Shown: in pieces, positions 29,294 to 37,429 of the stretch
Numbering within the stretch: the stretch's first letter is position 1
How the letters are laid out: each line of letters opens with the position of its first letter
NCBI GenBank assembly: GCA_022772525.1
Contig: JALFAD010000059.1
Span: forward strand, 1-64,000
Direction: 5' to 3'
Length of the DNA: 64,000 nucleotides
Source of the DNA: Clostridiales bacterium
Lineage (GTDB): Bacteria > Bacillota > Clostridia > Oscillospirales > Oscillospiraceae
Notes under the pieces: model-generated
Database searches by the model: none
Told to the model about the DNA's origin: nothing
Seen by the model: only the letters and a program-made list of their open reading frames with translations
Made by a program: the position numbers and the translations under genes

Positions 29294-30649
29294 ATGTGTC
29301 AAAAGCCGATCAAGCCCGGAAAGAAATATGCCCTGCCCTTTTTTCTGGTATTGGCACTGCTGACGGCTGTTTCCCTGATTGTCCCTCTTCGTCCGACGTT
29401 TTCCTACAGCGAAAAGCGCGAGCTGACGAAATTTCCGGCGTTTTCTGTGGAAGCGCTGCTATCCGGGGAATATTTTGACGATATTACTCTGTGGTTTTCC
29501 GATACCTTTCCCGGCCGGGAACAGTGGCTGGATGTATCCCAGTCCATGGCTTCCCTGCACGGCTATTCCAAAATTGCCATCGCCGGCGCGTTGGACGAAA
29601 TGGAGGTAATCCCCAGTTCTCCAGAGCCGGAAACACCGGCCGCCGTTTCGGCAGCTACCGAAGCCCGGGAAGAAGCCGCCCGAAGCGAGACGGCTGATGC
29701 CGGCGCGTCCGATGTCACAGAAGCATCCGGCAGCGCGGGCGCACCCGAGATCGATGTCAACGAGATCTATCTTGGAAAAGCGATCCAAATCGGTGATGCC
29801 GGCTATAATCAGCTGAGCATTTCCACAGCTATGAGCGATAAATACGCCAAAACCATCAGTGCCTTTGCCGACCGCATGGCTCAGGAAGGCATTCGCGTTA
29901 TCAGTGCGCCGGCGCCTACTGCTATCGGCATTATGGTGGATGATTCGTATTTAACACAGCTGCGCTGCACCCCTCAAGACGAGATGCTGGACTACATGCA
30001 CGGTCAAATGAGTGACAACGTGCTGAAGGTCGACACAGTCCGCAAGCTTCAGGCCCACAACGGGGAATACATCTATTACCGCACGGATCATCACTGGTCC
30101 GCGCTGGGTGCCTACTATGCCTACCAGGCTCTGTGCGAGGCTGCCGGCATGGAGCCTGTGGCCCTGGAGGACATGGAATACAAAAATCAGGGGGAAATGA
30201 TCGGTTCCATCTACGGCAAGGTTCCCTATCCGAAACGACTGAAAAAGGATGAGTTGGAGTGCTGGATCCCCCAGGGCAACATCACCATGTACCTCAGCGA
30301 GACCACGTTTTCTGAATTTCCAATGATCCGGGATGTATCCAACGAAAAATCAGAAGGGAAATACTGTGCCTTTCTGGCTGCCGACGCGCCCATTGTCCAT
30401 ATTGTCAATGACGATATCCCGGATGGCCCCAACTGTCTGGTGGTAAAGGACTCCTTCGGTAACTGCTACGTTCCCTATCTGAGCCAGAATTACCACAATG
30501 TTTATGCCATTGACTACCGCAAGTACTGGAAGTACAGTATGGCGGATTTTGCCCGAAAGTTCAACATTGATGATGTGATCATCGCGCCGTACATGATTGC
30601 CACCCAGGCCACCGACGCCAACGAATGGTTCCAGGCCCACTTCCGCTGA
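29294..30649 (+). CDS. DHHW family exported protein (AlgX/AlgJ-like)
   Basis: 451 residues. An N-terminal membrane anchor (about 12-33) is followed by FSYSEKRELTKFPAFSVEALLSGEYFDDITLWFSDTFPGRE, typical of DHHW proteins. An Ala/Glu-rich linker with no predicted fold runs about 113-155. The SGNH-hydrolase-like domain has RTDHHWSALGAYYAY (catalytic Asp-His) and VVKDSFGNC (candidate nucleophile Ser). Such proteins accept acyl groups from MBOAT partners and transfer them to extracellular polysaccharide. The 945-aa ORF in the track fuses this gene to an off-frame reading of the MBOAT gene and is wrong; the real ATG is at 29294 with GAGGAGGG. Confidence 0.88.
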   Translation: MCQKPIKPGKKYALPFFLVLALLTAVSLIVPLRPTFSYSEKRELTKFPAFSVEALLSGEYFDDITLWFSDTFPGREQWLDVSQSMASLHGYSKIAIAGALDEMEVIPSSPEPETPAAVSAATEAREEAARSETADAGASDVTEASGSAGAPEIDVNEIYLGKAIQIGDAGYNQLSISTAMSDKYAKTISAFADRMAQEGIRVISAPAPTAIGIMVDDSYLTQLRCTPQDEMLDYMHGQMSDNVLKVDTVRKLQAHNGEYIYYRTDHHWSALGAYYAYQALCEAAGMEPVALEDMEYKNQGEMIGSIYGKVPYPKRLKKDELECWIPQGNITMYLSETTFSEFPMIRDVSNEKSEGKYCAFLAADAPIVHIVNDDIPDGPNCLVVKDSFGNCYVPYLSQNYHNVYAIDYRKYWKYSMADFARKFNIDDVIIAPYMIATQATDANEWFQAHFR

Positions 30650-30650
30650 C

Positions 30651-30788
30651 ACTTATTCGGCATCTTCTTCGCTTTTCACAGTAGATTGGGAAGTTTAGCG
30701 TATTGCTGTGATAGCCTTTGACGGTTCTTGGGGACAGCCGCCGAAGCTGGCAGTCCAAAATAAACTCATTATGAGATATGGTAAATGC
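30651..30788 (-). pseudogene. tyrosine recombinase N-terminal fragment
   Basis: On the minus strand HNEFILDCQLRRLSPRTVKG followed by YHSNTLNF matches the start of the SAM-like core-binding domain of XerC/D-type integrases. The frame breaks down after about 45 residues and no catalytic domain is present. It is a remnant, perhaps from a lost element next to the tRNA-Asp gene. Confidence 0.6.
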
Positions 30789-30808
30789 TTGAGTATACGG
30801 CAGATATA

Positions 30809-30881
30809 CTGGGGCAACACCGCACAATGGGAACTGCGGGCTTCGGCGGATCTTTTGCCCCATTATGCGGTGCTGCCCTGG
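30809..30881. repeat. palindromic MITE-like element
   Basis: GGGGCAACACCGCACAATGG at the left is mirrored by CCATTATGCGGTGCTGCCC at the right with few mismatches, about 73 bp in total. It lies immediately beside the integrase remnant. Confidence 0.6.
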
Positions 30882-30908
30882 GAAATTCCTCCATAGAGGA
30901 AAGGCTTT

Positions 30909-30937
30909 CCGAAACCGCTCCTGCGGAGCGGTTTCGG
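30909..30937. other. strong hairpin
   Basis: A 13-bp perfect stem CCGAAACCGCTCC/GGAGCGGTTTCGG closes a TGC loop. There is no T-tract on the plus side. The remaining 30650-31020 interval holds no intact gene. Confidence 0.6.
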
Positions 30938-31019
30938 AGTACACACGCTTTCGTGCTTTTCATAATACGCAAAGCACTCACCTTTTTACGCTTAATCGCT
31001 TCTATCTCAAAAATACCTC

Positions 31020-31048
31020 TTTACAAACCGGGGAATCCATGCTATAAT
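31020..31048 (+). promoter_or_regulatory. promoter for tRNA-Asp
   Basis: TTTACA, a 17-bp spacer and TATAAT end 12 bases before the tRNA gene. Confidence 0.8.
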
Positions 31049-31060
31049 CCCGTCAGTTCT

Positions 31061-31137
31061 GGCCCGGTGGTGCAGTCGGTTAGCACGCCAGCCTGTCACG
31101 CTGGAGGTCGACGGTTCGAGTCCGTTCCGGGTCGCCA
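31061..31137 (+). tRNA. tRNA-Asp (GTC)
   Basis: Acceptor GGCCCGG pairs with CCGGGTC. The D arm contains GGTTAGCAC, anticodon arm CCAGC-CTGTCAC-GCTGG gives anticodon GTC, and the T arm is GACGGTTCGAGTCCGTT. The discriminator G is followed by encoded CCA. Confidence 0.97.
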
Positions 31138-31142
31138 TAGAA

Positions 31143-31171
31143 AAGCCATCCGTTTGGATGGCTTTCTTCTA
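31143..31171 (+). terminator. terminator after tRNA-Asp
   Basis: AAAGCCATCC-GTTT-GGATGGCTTT followed by CTTCT. Confidence 0.75.
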
Positions 31172-31292
31172 TACTGGAAAGCAGTATTTCAGTTTGGAGC
31201 ATTTCCTGCGGCTTGTTCTGCTTGTGAAATGTAATATTCATAAATTTATAAAAGAAAATTTTATTTTGGCTATGTCCTTTTTTTCCATTTTG

Positions 31293-31301
31293 TGTTATAC
31301 T
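31293..31301 (+). promoter_or_regulatory. extended -10 promoter for C39-SleB gene
   Basis: TGTTATACT is an extended -10 (TG-n-TATACT) 40 bases before the start codon. No good -35 is seen at 17 bp. Confidence 0.5.
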
Positions 31302-31341
31302 AGGAAAAGAAGCGTTATTTTGGAAAGGAGGGGTTTCCCGT

Positions 31342-32532
31342 ATGCGTTCTGTCCGTCAGATTTGCGGACTGTTGACCGCTTTGGCTCTCATTGCTTCCAC
31401 TGCAGCTCCCGCCCGGGCCGTGGAAGAGACAGACGTTTCCCCGGCTGAGGAATCTGCCGCCATGGGCGCGGCATATTACGTGGAAGCTCCCTCCGATTCT
31501 GAAGACCCGGAGGTCATAACCTCCGCCACAGAGCCGGAGGAAACTGTGCCCGCGGAGACAGGGGCTGCGGAAACCGAGCCTGCCGAAACGGAAACGGAGA
31601 CAGATCGATTTGGCTGGACAGAGGTCTATACCCACGAGTTCCCCCTGTACTCCCAGTTGGACTATCCGAACACGCGCTATGGAAACGGCACCGTCGCCAC
31701 CAGCGGTTGCAGCATCACTTCCCTTGCCATGGTGGCCTCCTACCTGACGGGACATGCCTACTATCCGGACGAGCTGGCGGGCTACTTTGGCGGCTATGGG
31801 GAAAACAATGTGCAGCGCTTTGAATACGGCGCTCAGCAGCTTCAGCTTCCCATTCACAAGGCAGATACCATTCTCGATGTTTTCGCCGCTCTGAAAAATG
31901 GCGATGTGGCGGTTCTTTTGATGAACCATATGTCGATTTTTACCGATACTCAGCATTTCATTGTGCTGACCGGTATCAACGAGGAAACCGGAAAGATCAT
32001 GGTCTATGACTCCTATCCGCCCAACTATGGGAAATGGGACTTAAAACGTGGCTTCGTAGAAGGATTTGAGGAAAAAGACCTGATGCTTGGCTACCATGGC
32101 GGCTGGATCTTCAACGTCCGGGGAATGCCGGAGGTTCCCTTCATTTACACGGAGGAAAAGCCCGACGTGGAACCCCGATACCCCGGTGTGGAGCTGACCT
32201 GGGAGCAGCAGCAGCTGCTGGCGAAGCTCATCTGGCTGGAAGCCCGGGGCGAATCCAAGGAGGGGCAGCAGGCCGTTGCCGAGGTGGTTCTCAACCGTCT
32301 TGTCTCCGGCAAATTCGGCGACACACTGGAAGAAGTGATTTACGGCGAGGGTCAATTCCGAACGACCCCGTTCCTGGATGAGGCCGAAGCCTGGCAGGCG
32401 CAGTATGAAGCCATTGACGATGCGTTGGAAGGCCCTTACATACTTCCGATGGATGTGATGTACTTCGCGACCTACCCGGAGAACGATCAGGTGTGGGGAA
32501 AAATCGGCGGACATATTTTCTGCTATGGATAA
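31342..32532 (+). CDS. secreted C39-like peptidase / SleB cell-wall hydrolase fusion
   Basis: 396 residues with an N-terminal signal peptide (cleavage near ARA at about 26) and a Glu/Thr/Pro-rich linker. The papain-like C39-type domain has Cys in ATSGCSITSLAMVASYL, His in DTQHFIVLTG and Asp in MVYDSYPPNYG. The C-terminal SleB/CwlJ-type hydrolase_2 domain (LAKLIWLEARGESKEGQQAVAEVVLNR ... YFATYPENDQVWGKIGGHIF) carries the probable catalytic Glu. SleB domains cut spore cortex or other peptidoglycan. A peptidase and a wall hydrolase in one exported chain suggest coordinated wall or peptide processing. GGAAAGGAGG precedes the ATG. Confidence 0.85.
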   Translation: MRSVRQICGLLTALALIASTAAPARAVEETDVSPAEESAAMGAAYYVEAPSDSEDPEVITSATEPEETVPAETGAAETEPAETETETDRFGWTEVYTHEFPLYSQLDYPNTRYGNGTVATSGCSITSLAMVASYLTGHAYYPDELAGYFGGYGENNVQRFEYGAQQLQLPIHKADTILDVFAALKNGDVAVLLMNHMSIFTDTQHFIVLTGINEETGKIMVYDSYPPNYGKWDLKRGFVEGFEEKDLMLGYHGGWIFNVRGMPEVPFIYTEEKPDVEPRYPGVELTWEQQQLLAKLIWLEARGESKEGQQAVAEVVLNRLVSGKFGDTLEEVIYGEGQFRTTPFLDEAEAWQAQYEAIDDALEGPYILPMDVMYFATYPENDQVWGKIGGHIFCYG

Positions 32533-32539
32533 CGATTTG

Positions 32540-32570
32540 CGGCAGGCACGTCATGTGCCTGCCGTTTTTT
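32540..32570 (+). terminator. terminator after C39-SleB gene
   Basis: CGGCAGGCAC-GTCAT-GTGCCTGCCG followed by TTTTTT. Confidence 0.92.
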
Positions 32571-32634
32571 CTGTCGTATCCGAAACCACCGCACCGGAAT
32601 CGCATCCGCCGCGATAATTGGAATTTTATTCGTA

Positions 32635-33177
32635 TCATTCCTCCCCCAGCGTCACCAGCCGGGGGCTGTGCTCCATGGCGGGAAGGATTTTCTCCAGCAG
32701 ATCCGACATGTGTAACCGCAGGGAGGACGTATTGATACAGGGGTGGCAGCCAAAGAATTCGCCCTTCACCACCTCCGCGTCCATCAGCAGCTCCACTTTG
32801 TGTTCATGGTCATTCATCAGGCCCAGCACGCTGACGGAACCGGGGGTGATGTCCAGCAGGGCCAGCATGTCCTCCGCAGAGGCAAAGCTCAAGCGGGAGG
32901 AACCGATTTCCTTCGACAGCACACTGGTCTTAAAGTGCTTTTCTCCGGGCAGCATCAGCAGATAGAACTTCGTCTTCTGGCGGTTGCACAGCAGCAGGTT
33001 CTTGCAGATTACCGCGTTCAGTGTCCGGTCGATTTCCTCGCAGGCCTCCATGGTCATGGCAGGCTCGTGGTCAATTCTCTGGTATTCGACACCCAGACTG
33101 TCCAGCAGATCATAGCAGCGAATTTCCTTGGCAAGCCGCCCTGTGCAGTCGGCGGGGCGTCCATTTTGCAGTTCCAT
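32635..33177 (-). CDS. YbaK/ProX-type aminoacyl-tRNA deacylase
   Basis: 180-residue stand-alone editing domain of the INS/YbaK superfamily. It has the PrdX/ProX-type layout: VEYQRIDHEPAMTMEAC, then KNLLLCNRQKTKFYLLMLPGEK with the conserved Lys, and the C-terminal GCHPCINTSSL segment. Such proteins hydrolyse mischarged tRNA (for example Ala- or Cys-tRNAPro); specificity is not readable here. AGGAG precedes the ATG. Last gene of the TrmH-GNAT-ProX group. Confidence 0.87.
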   Translation of the reverse strand: MELQNGRPADCTGRLAKEIRCYDLLDSLGVEYQRIDHEPAMTMEACEEIDRTLNAVICKNLLLCNRQKTKFYLLMLPGEKHFKTSVLSKEIGSSRLSFASAEDMLALLDITPGSVSVLGLMNDHEHKVELLMDAEVVKGEFFGCHPCINTSSLRLHMSDLLEKILPAMEHSPRLVTLGEE

Positions 33178-33188
33178 ATCTCTTTCTC

Positions 33189-33734
33189 CTATAGCTCTTT
33201 CATCATCAGAATGCTCTTGCTGGAGGAGCCGTCCTTCAGGCGGTATGCGTCCGGTACTTCGGCAATCTGTCGGAAACCCATTTTCTCATAAAGATGGCGT
33301 GCCCGCTGGTTTCCCTCAATGTAGTCCAGCTCCAAATAGGCCAGCCCTCGCGCCCTTGCCAGCGCAATCATCTCCGTAAACAAGGCCGTTCCGATGCCCA
33401 GCCCCCAGAATTTCCGGAGCAGGCCGATGGCAACGCTGCCCCGATGGCGGGTCTTGATTCGGCGGTTCATGGTCAGCATCGCGTTTCCCGCCAAGCGGTC
33501 CTCCACGAAGCAGCAGGGCATCACCTGATCCGGGCTGTTCAGAATGTCATCGATGAAAGCCGCCTCCCCCGCCGCATCCATGGTGCACTCCTCGGGATAA
33601 CGAAGCAGAAAGTCAGTCTCTGCGGCGGTTGTCTTCATGAAAGCCACCATTTCGGCGGCATCGCCGGGCTGGGCGCTGCGCAGGATGGCTTCCCTGCCAT
33701 CCTTTAAGCGGATGGTTTTCTCGGCAAGTTCCAT
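33189..33734 (-). CDS. GNAT family N-acetyltransferase
   Basis: 181 residues with the GNAT fold. The acetyl-CoA pyrophosphate loop is LRKFWGLGIGTALFTEMI, followed by YLELDYIEGNQRARHLYEKMGF. The substrate is unknown; small-molecule or protein amino-group acetylation is typical. GAGGTG precedes the ATG, and the gene sits 9 bases after the trmH-like stop, so it is co-transcribed. Confidence 0.88.
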   Translation of the reverse strand: MELAEKTIRLKDGREAILRSAQPGDAAEMVAFMKTTAAETDFLLRYPEECTMDAAGEAAFIDDILNSPDQVMPCCFVEDRLAGNAMLTMNRRIKTRHRGSVAIGLLRKFWGLGIGTALFTEMIALARARGLAYLELDYIEGNQRARHLYEKMGFRQIAEVPDAYRLKDGSSSKSILMMKEL

Positions 33735-33743
33735 AGTTTCACC

Positions 33744-34556
33744 TCATTTTCTCAGCTGCCAGAAGGCCACGGCGCTGGCAGCGGCAACATTCAGAGAGTC
33801 CACCCCGTGATACATGGGGATTTTTACGGTGTAATCACAGCTTGCGATGGTGGTGTCCGTCAGGCCGTCGCCCTCGCTGCCCAGCAGCAGCGCGATTCTT
33901 TCCTCCGCCATCAGATTTGAGTCATCGATGGAGACAGAGTTGTCGCTGAGGGCCAGCGCGGCGGTTTTGAAGCCCAGTGCCTTCAGCTGCTGCATGCCCT
34001 TTTCGGGCCAGTCCCCGGTGTAGGCCCAGGGAATCTGGAACACCGTGCCCATGCTGACTCGGGCGCTACGGCGGTACAGGGGATTGCTGCACCCCGGTGT
34101 CAGCAGCACCGCGTCCATACCAAGCGCCGCGGCGGACCGGAAAATCGCGCCTACGTTGGTGGGATTCTGGACGTTTTCCAGAATGACCACCCGGCTTGCC
34201 TCCCGGCAGATTTCTTCCATTGTCGGCAGCTTCGGGCGGCGCATGGCGCACAGTACGCCCCGGGTCAGGTGGTAGCCGGTGAGATTGCACAGCACCTCCT
34301 CATCTGCGGTAAATACCGGGATGTCCGGGCATCGGGCAAGAATCTCCCGGGCGGAGCCGTCAATATCCTTGCGTTCCATCAGCAGCGACACCGGCTCACA
34401 GCCTCCGTCCAGCGCACGGCATATGACCTTGGGACTTTCGGCAATGAACATTCCCTTTGCCGGCTCAAACCGGTTTAACAGCTGGGCCTCGGTCAACCGG
34501 GCATACACGTCCAGCGCCGGATCGGAAAAGTCTGTGATCTCCACGATCTTCGCCAT
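33744..34556 (-). CDS. TrmH/SpoU family RNA 2'-O-methyltransferase
   Basis: 270 residues. An N-terminal substrate-binding region is followed by a SPOUT (knotted) methyltransferase domain: LENVQNPTNVGAIFRSAAALGMDAVLL (motif 1), ALLLGSEGDGL (motif 2) and KIPMYHGVDSLNVAAASAVA (motif 3). It methylates ribose in rRNA or tRNA; the target site is not determinable. First gene of a three-gene minus operon, with its own promoter and diverging from trxA. Confidence 0.9.
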   Translation of the reverse strand: MAKIVEITDFSDPALDVYARLTEAQLLNRFEPAKGMFIAESPKVICRALDGGCEPVSLLMERKDIDGSAREILARCPDIPVFTADEEVLCNLTGYHLTRGVLCAMRRPKLPTMEEICREASRVVILENVQNPTNVGAIFRSAAALGMDAVLLTPGCSNPLYRRSARVSMGTVFQIPWAYTGDWPEKGMQQLKALGFKTAALALSDNSVSIDDSNLMAEERIALLLGSEGDGLTDTTIASCDYTVKIPMYHGVDSLNVAAASAVAFWQLRK

Positions 34557-34584
34557 ACCCTCACCTCTGAATCAAACTTTTCCT

Positions 34585-34613
34585 ATCTTATCAGACTTAA
34601 GAGAAAAAGTCAA
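34585..34613 (-). promoter_or_regulatory. promoter for TrmH-GNAT-ProX operon
   Basis: Minus strand TTGACT, 17-bp spacer, TAAGAT, 29 bases before the start codon. Confidence 0.75.
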
Positions 34614-34699
34614 AGCGAATGTGATTTTATCACAGAAAACGCCGGACGCTTGCTGTATAATCAGGGCATAATAAAAGAAAAACCAAGGAGGGTACAGCA

Positions 34700-35005
34700 A
34701 TGTCTGTCATGAAGATTACGAAGGACAATTATCAGGAAGCCGTTTTGAACGCGGACCGGGAGGTTCTGCTGGATTTCTGGGCACCCTGGTGCGGCCCCTG
34801 CCGGATGGTCAGCCCCATTGTAGACGAAATCGCCGGGGAGCGGAAGGATATTCTGGTGGGCAAGGTCAACGTGGATGAAGAGATGGAACTTGCCGCGCAG
34901 TTTCAGGTCACGAGCATTCCCACGCTGGTGGTTCTGAGAAACGGTCAGGTGGTGAACCGAGTGGTCGGAGCCAGACCCAAGGACGCCATCCTTTCCCTGC
35001 TGTAA
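34700..35005 (+). CDS. trxA: thioredoxin
   Basis: 101-residue thioredoxin with active site WCGPCRM in LLDFWAPWCGPC, the buried Asp/Lys region KVNVDE and the cis-Pro loop TSIPTLVV. It reduces protein disulfides in the cytoplasm. AAGGAGGGTACAGCA precedes the ATG. Monocistronic, followed by a terminator. No thioredoxin reductase is in the window. Confidence 0.95.
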   Translation: MSVMKITKDNYQEAVLNADREVLLDFWAPWCGPCRMVSPIVDEIAGERKDILVGKVNVDEEMELAAQFQVTSIPTLVVLRNGQVVNRVVGARPKDAILSLL

Positions 35006-35011
35006 TGAGGA

Positions 35012-35045
35012 CACCGCCCATCTTCGGATGGGCGGTGCCTTTCTG
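35012..35045 (+). terminator. terminator after trxA
   Basis: CACCGCCCATC-TTCG-GATGGGCGGTG (UUCG tetraloop) followed by CCTTTCTGTTT. Confidence 0.8.
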
Positions 35046-35174
35046 TTTGCTGAAATGCAGTTAATTTGTATAATTCCGGCTTCCGAAATTATATAAAATG
35101 ACAAATCTTATTCGCCGCAGAAAAAATCTGGGAAAATTTGTTTACATTTGTGTCGAAATCGGGTATAGTGAACC

Positions 35175-35276
35175 GCGAACAGAGTAGGAGACCCCGCGTT
35201 AAGTGCCACCGGGACGGGGAGTTTGCCCGGAGGACGAAGGATTTTTCCACGATGAGGTCACCGCACCCGCTGTTGC
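35175..35276 (+). ncRNA. tetrahydrofolate (THF) riboswitch aptamer
   Basis: The conserved THF riboswitch blocks are present in order: AGAGTAG, CGCGTTAAGTGCC, GGGACGGGGAGTT, GGACGAAGG, GGTCACCGCACCCGCTG. P1 forms between GCGAACAG and CTGTTGC. It sits upstream of folT and folC, as expected for folate uptake control. The remaining leader to 35492 is the expression platform with a terminator. Confidence 0.9.
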
Positions 35277-35393
35277 ATATGGGATATCCTCCTTTATGTA
35301 GCAACGATACTCGGTCGGGCGAAGGCTTCGGCTGTGGGCTTTGTGTGCCCTGTTGTTGCTGCCTTTCCCCACGGGTCAGCCTAAATCTGTCAT

Positions 35394-35428
35394 ACACTCC
35401 CCGACGCCTTGCGCGCCGGGGTGTTTTT
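35394..35428 (+). terminator. riboswitch-controlled terminator
   Basis: CACTCCCCG-ACGC-CTT-GCGC-GCCGGGGTG stem followed by TTTTT, between the THF aptamer and the folT ribosome binding site. Confidence 0.75.
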
Positions 35429-35492
35429 GATTCGGCACCCCCGGGGCAGCGACAGGTCAGATGCGTTCGCAACATCAAAAGGAGGAATCTCT

Positions 35493-36056
35493 ATGAACAA
35501 ATCAACCAGACCCTTTACCACCAAAACCCTCGCCTACTGCGCCCTGCTGGCAGCGCTCAGCGTTGTGCTGGCCCGGCTCATCATCCCCATGCCCAACGTG
35601 ACCACCCGGTTCTCCATCGAGGCGGTGCCCATTTTCCTTGCCGGTATGCTCTTTGGGCCCATGGCTGGCGGGCTGGTAGGCTTCAGCGCTGATCTGGTAG
35701 GCTGCCTGTTCTCCGGCTTCGGCTACAATCCCCTGTTCTGCCTGCCGCCTATTCTCTACGGTGTCTTCGGCGGCGTGTTCCGCCGGTATCTGGCCGCAAA
35801 TCCCACCCTGCCCCGTCTGGGTCTGTCCTTCCTGCCTCCCGTGGTAATCGGCTCCATCCTGTGGCAGAGCGCCGCGCTGTCCTTTGTCTACAACAGCAAG
35901 GGCAGCTTTACCGCCAGCCTCATTTACTTCCTGTCCACCCGCTCTGTCCAGTTCGCCGTGACGCTGGTGCTGGATGTGCTGATTATTTATCTCCTCCTGC
36001 GTACCCGGGTCTTTGAGCGTATGGGCATCTGGCCCCCTGTGGCAAAGGAAAAATAA
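35493..36056 (+). CDS. folT: ECF transporter folate-binding S component FolT
   Basis: 187-residue membrane protein with about six helices. The N-terminal ECF S-component pattern is LAYCALLAALSVVLARLIIPMPNV, followed by GGLVGFSADLVGCL. Placement behind a THF riboswitch and before folC identifies folate as the likely ligand. It would work with a shared EcfA/A'/T energising module located elsewhere. AAAGGAGG precedes the ATG at 35493; the track start 28 codons earlier lies in the leader. Confidence 0.92.
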   Translation: MNKSTRPFTTKTLAYCALLAALSVVLARLIIPMPNVTTRFSIEAVPIFLAGMLFGPMAGGLVGFSADLVGCLFSGFGYNPLFCLPPILYGVFGGVFRRYLAANPTLPRLGLSFLPPVVIGSILWQSAALSFVYNSKGSFTASLIYFLSTRSVQFAVTLVLDVLIIYLLLRTRVFERMGIWPPVAKEK

Positions 36057-36077
36057 ACCCGAAAGGAACGAATCCCC

Positions 36078-37355
36078 ATGAACGCCGCGCAAGCCATTGA
36101 ATATATCCACTCCGTCTGCTGGAAGGGAAGCATTCCCGGACTGGGGCGAACCCAGACCCTGCTGAAAAAGATGGGAAATCCGGAGAAAAAGCTGAAATTT
36201 GTTCACATCGCCGGCACCAACGGCAAGGGCAGCACCGCTGCCATGACCGCTTCCATCCTGCGCAAGGCGGGCTACCGGACAGGACTGTACACCTCTCCCT
36301 ACATCTACCACTTTCACGAGCGGATGCAGGTGGACGGCGTGGAGATCTCCGACGAGGAGCTGGCGGAGGTGACGGAATTTGTAAAGCCTCTGGCAGACTC
36401 CATGGAGGAGTCCCCCACGGAATTTGAGCTGGTTTCCTGCATTGCCTTTGAATACTTCTATCGGAAGCAATGCGACATCGTAGTGCTGGAGGTTGGCATG
36501 GGCGGCGCGCTGGATTCCACCAACGTCATTGAGGTGCCCGAAGTTGCAGTTATTACCAACATCGGCCTTGACCACACCGAGTATCTGGGTGACACCATTG
36601 AAAAAATCGCGGAAACCAAATCCGGTATCTTCAAGGAAAATGGTCATGCCGTGGTCTACCGGGGCGCGCCCTCCGTGGAGGCGGTCTTTGAGCGGGTCTG
36701 CGCCGAACGAAATGTCAGCCTGAAAAAGGCGGATTTTGACTCTCTGGTGCTCAAATCCCACACGCTGGAGGGTCAGGTCTTCGACTGCGGCAGCCGGAAA
36801 AATCTGGTGCTGCCCCTGCTGGGAGATCATCAACTGCACAATGCCGCTGTGGTGTTGTCCATTGCCGACACGCTGATCGAGGAAGGCTGGAAGATCACCG
36901 AGCAGAATATCTATGACGGCATTCGGGACGTGCGCTGGCCCGGGCGGTTTGATATCGTCTCCCGGCAGCCTCTGTTCATCATCGACGGCGGCCACAATCC
37001 CCAGTGCATTGAAGCGCTGGTGAAGAACATTCAGGATTATCTCACCGGCAAAAAAGTCGTTGCCCTCACCGGCGTGTTGGCGGATAAGGACTACGCGGAT
37101 ATGTACCGCCCGGTGATGCCGCTGGTTGACCGGTTTGTGTGCATCACGCCTCCCAATCCCCGGAAACTGGAAGCGTTGAAGCTTGCCCAGTATCTCCGGG
37201 AGGTCGGAGCGGACGCCGATGCCTGTGAAACCATTGCGGAGGGTGTCAAAAAGGCCATTGAGCTGGCCGGGGAAGACGGCGTGGTGCTGTGCTTCGGCTC
37301 CCTGTACTCCATCGGAGCCATCCGGGACGCGCTGGTGGAACTGGGCAGAATCTAA
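36078..37355 (+). CDS. folC: folylpolyglutamate synthase / dihydrofolate synthase
   Basis: 425-residue Mur-ligase-family enzyme that adds glutamate to folates, trapping and activating them. The ATP P-loop is HIAGTNGKGSTAAM, then SPYIYHFHERMQVDG, the Mg2+ region LEVGMGGALDSTNV, and the C-terminal DGGHNPQ motif. AAGGAACG precedes the ATG. It is co-transcribed with folT under the THF riboswitch, linking import with polyglutamylation. A terminator follows. Confidence 0.94.
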   Translation: MNAAQAIEYIHSVCWKGSIPGLGRTQTLLKKMGNPEKKLKFVHIAGTNGKGSTAAMTASILRKAGYRTGLYTSPYIYHFHERMQVDGVEISDEELAEVTEFVKPLADSMEESPTEFELVSCIAFEYFYRKQCDIVVLEVGMGGALDSTNVIEVPEVAVITNIGLDHTEYLGDTIEKIAETKSGIFKENGHAVVYRGAPSVEAVFERVCAERNVSLKKADFDSLVLKSHTLEGQVFDCGSRKNLVLPLLGDHQLHNAAVVLSIADTLIEEGWKITEQNIYDGIRDVRWPGRFDIVSRQPLFIIDGGHNPQCIEALVKNIQDYLTGKKVVALTGVLADKDYADMYRPVMPLVDRFVCITPPNPRKLEALKLAQYLREVGADADACETIAEGVKKAIELAGEDGVVLCFGSLYSIGAIRDALVELGRI

Positions 37356-37359
37356 CAAC

Positions 37360-37387
37360 AAAGGGCGGTCAGTCGACCGCCCTTTCT
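37360..37387 (+). terminator. terminator after folC
   Basis: AAAGGGCGGTC-AGTC-GACCGCCCTTT followed by CTCATT. On the minus strand it could also serve the convergent glycosyltransferase gene. Confidence 0.75.
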
Positions 37388-37429
37388 CATTCTCCTTCAA
37401 ACTTCTTCTTGGCCCCCGCGAATTACAAT

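Noticed and set aside
27812-30649. 945-aa ORF spanning MBOAT and DHHW genes
   Set aside because: Its first half is the wrong frame of the MBOAT gene. Only the part from 29294 is a recognisable protein with its own ribosome binding site.
30579-30944. 121-aa minus ORF as a complete gene
   Set aside because: Only the middle about 45 residues look like an integrase; the flanks are repeat sequence and the antisense of the DHHW gene end.
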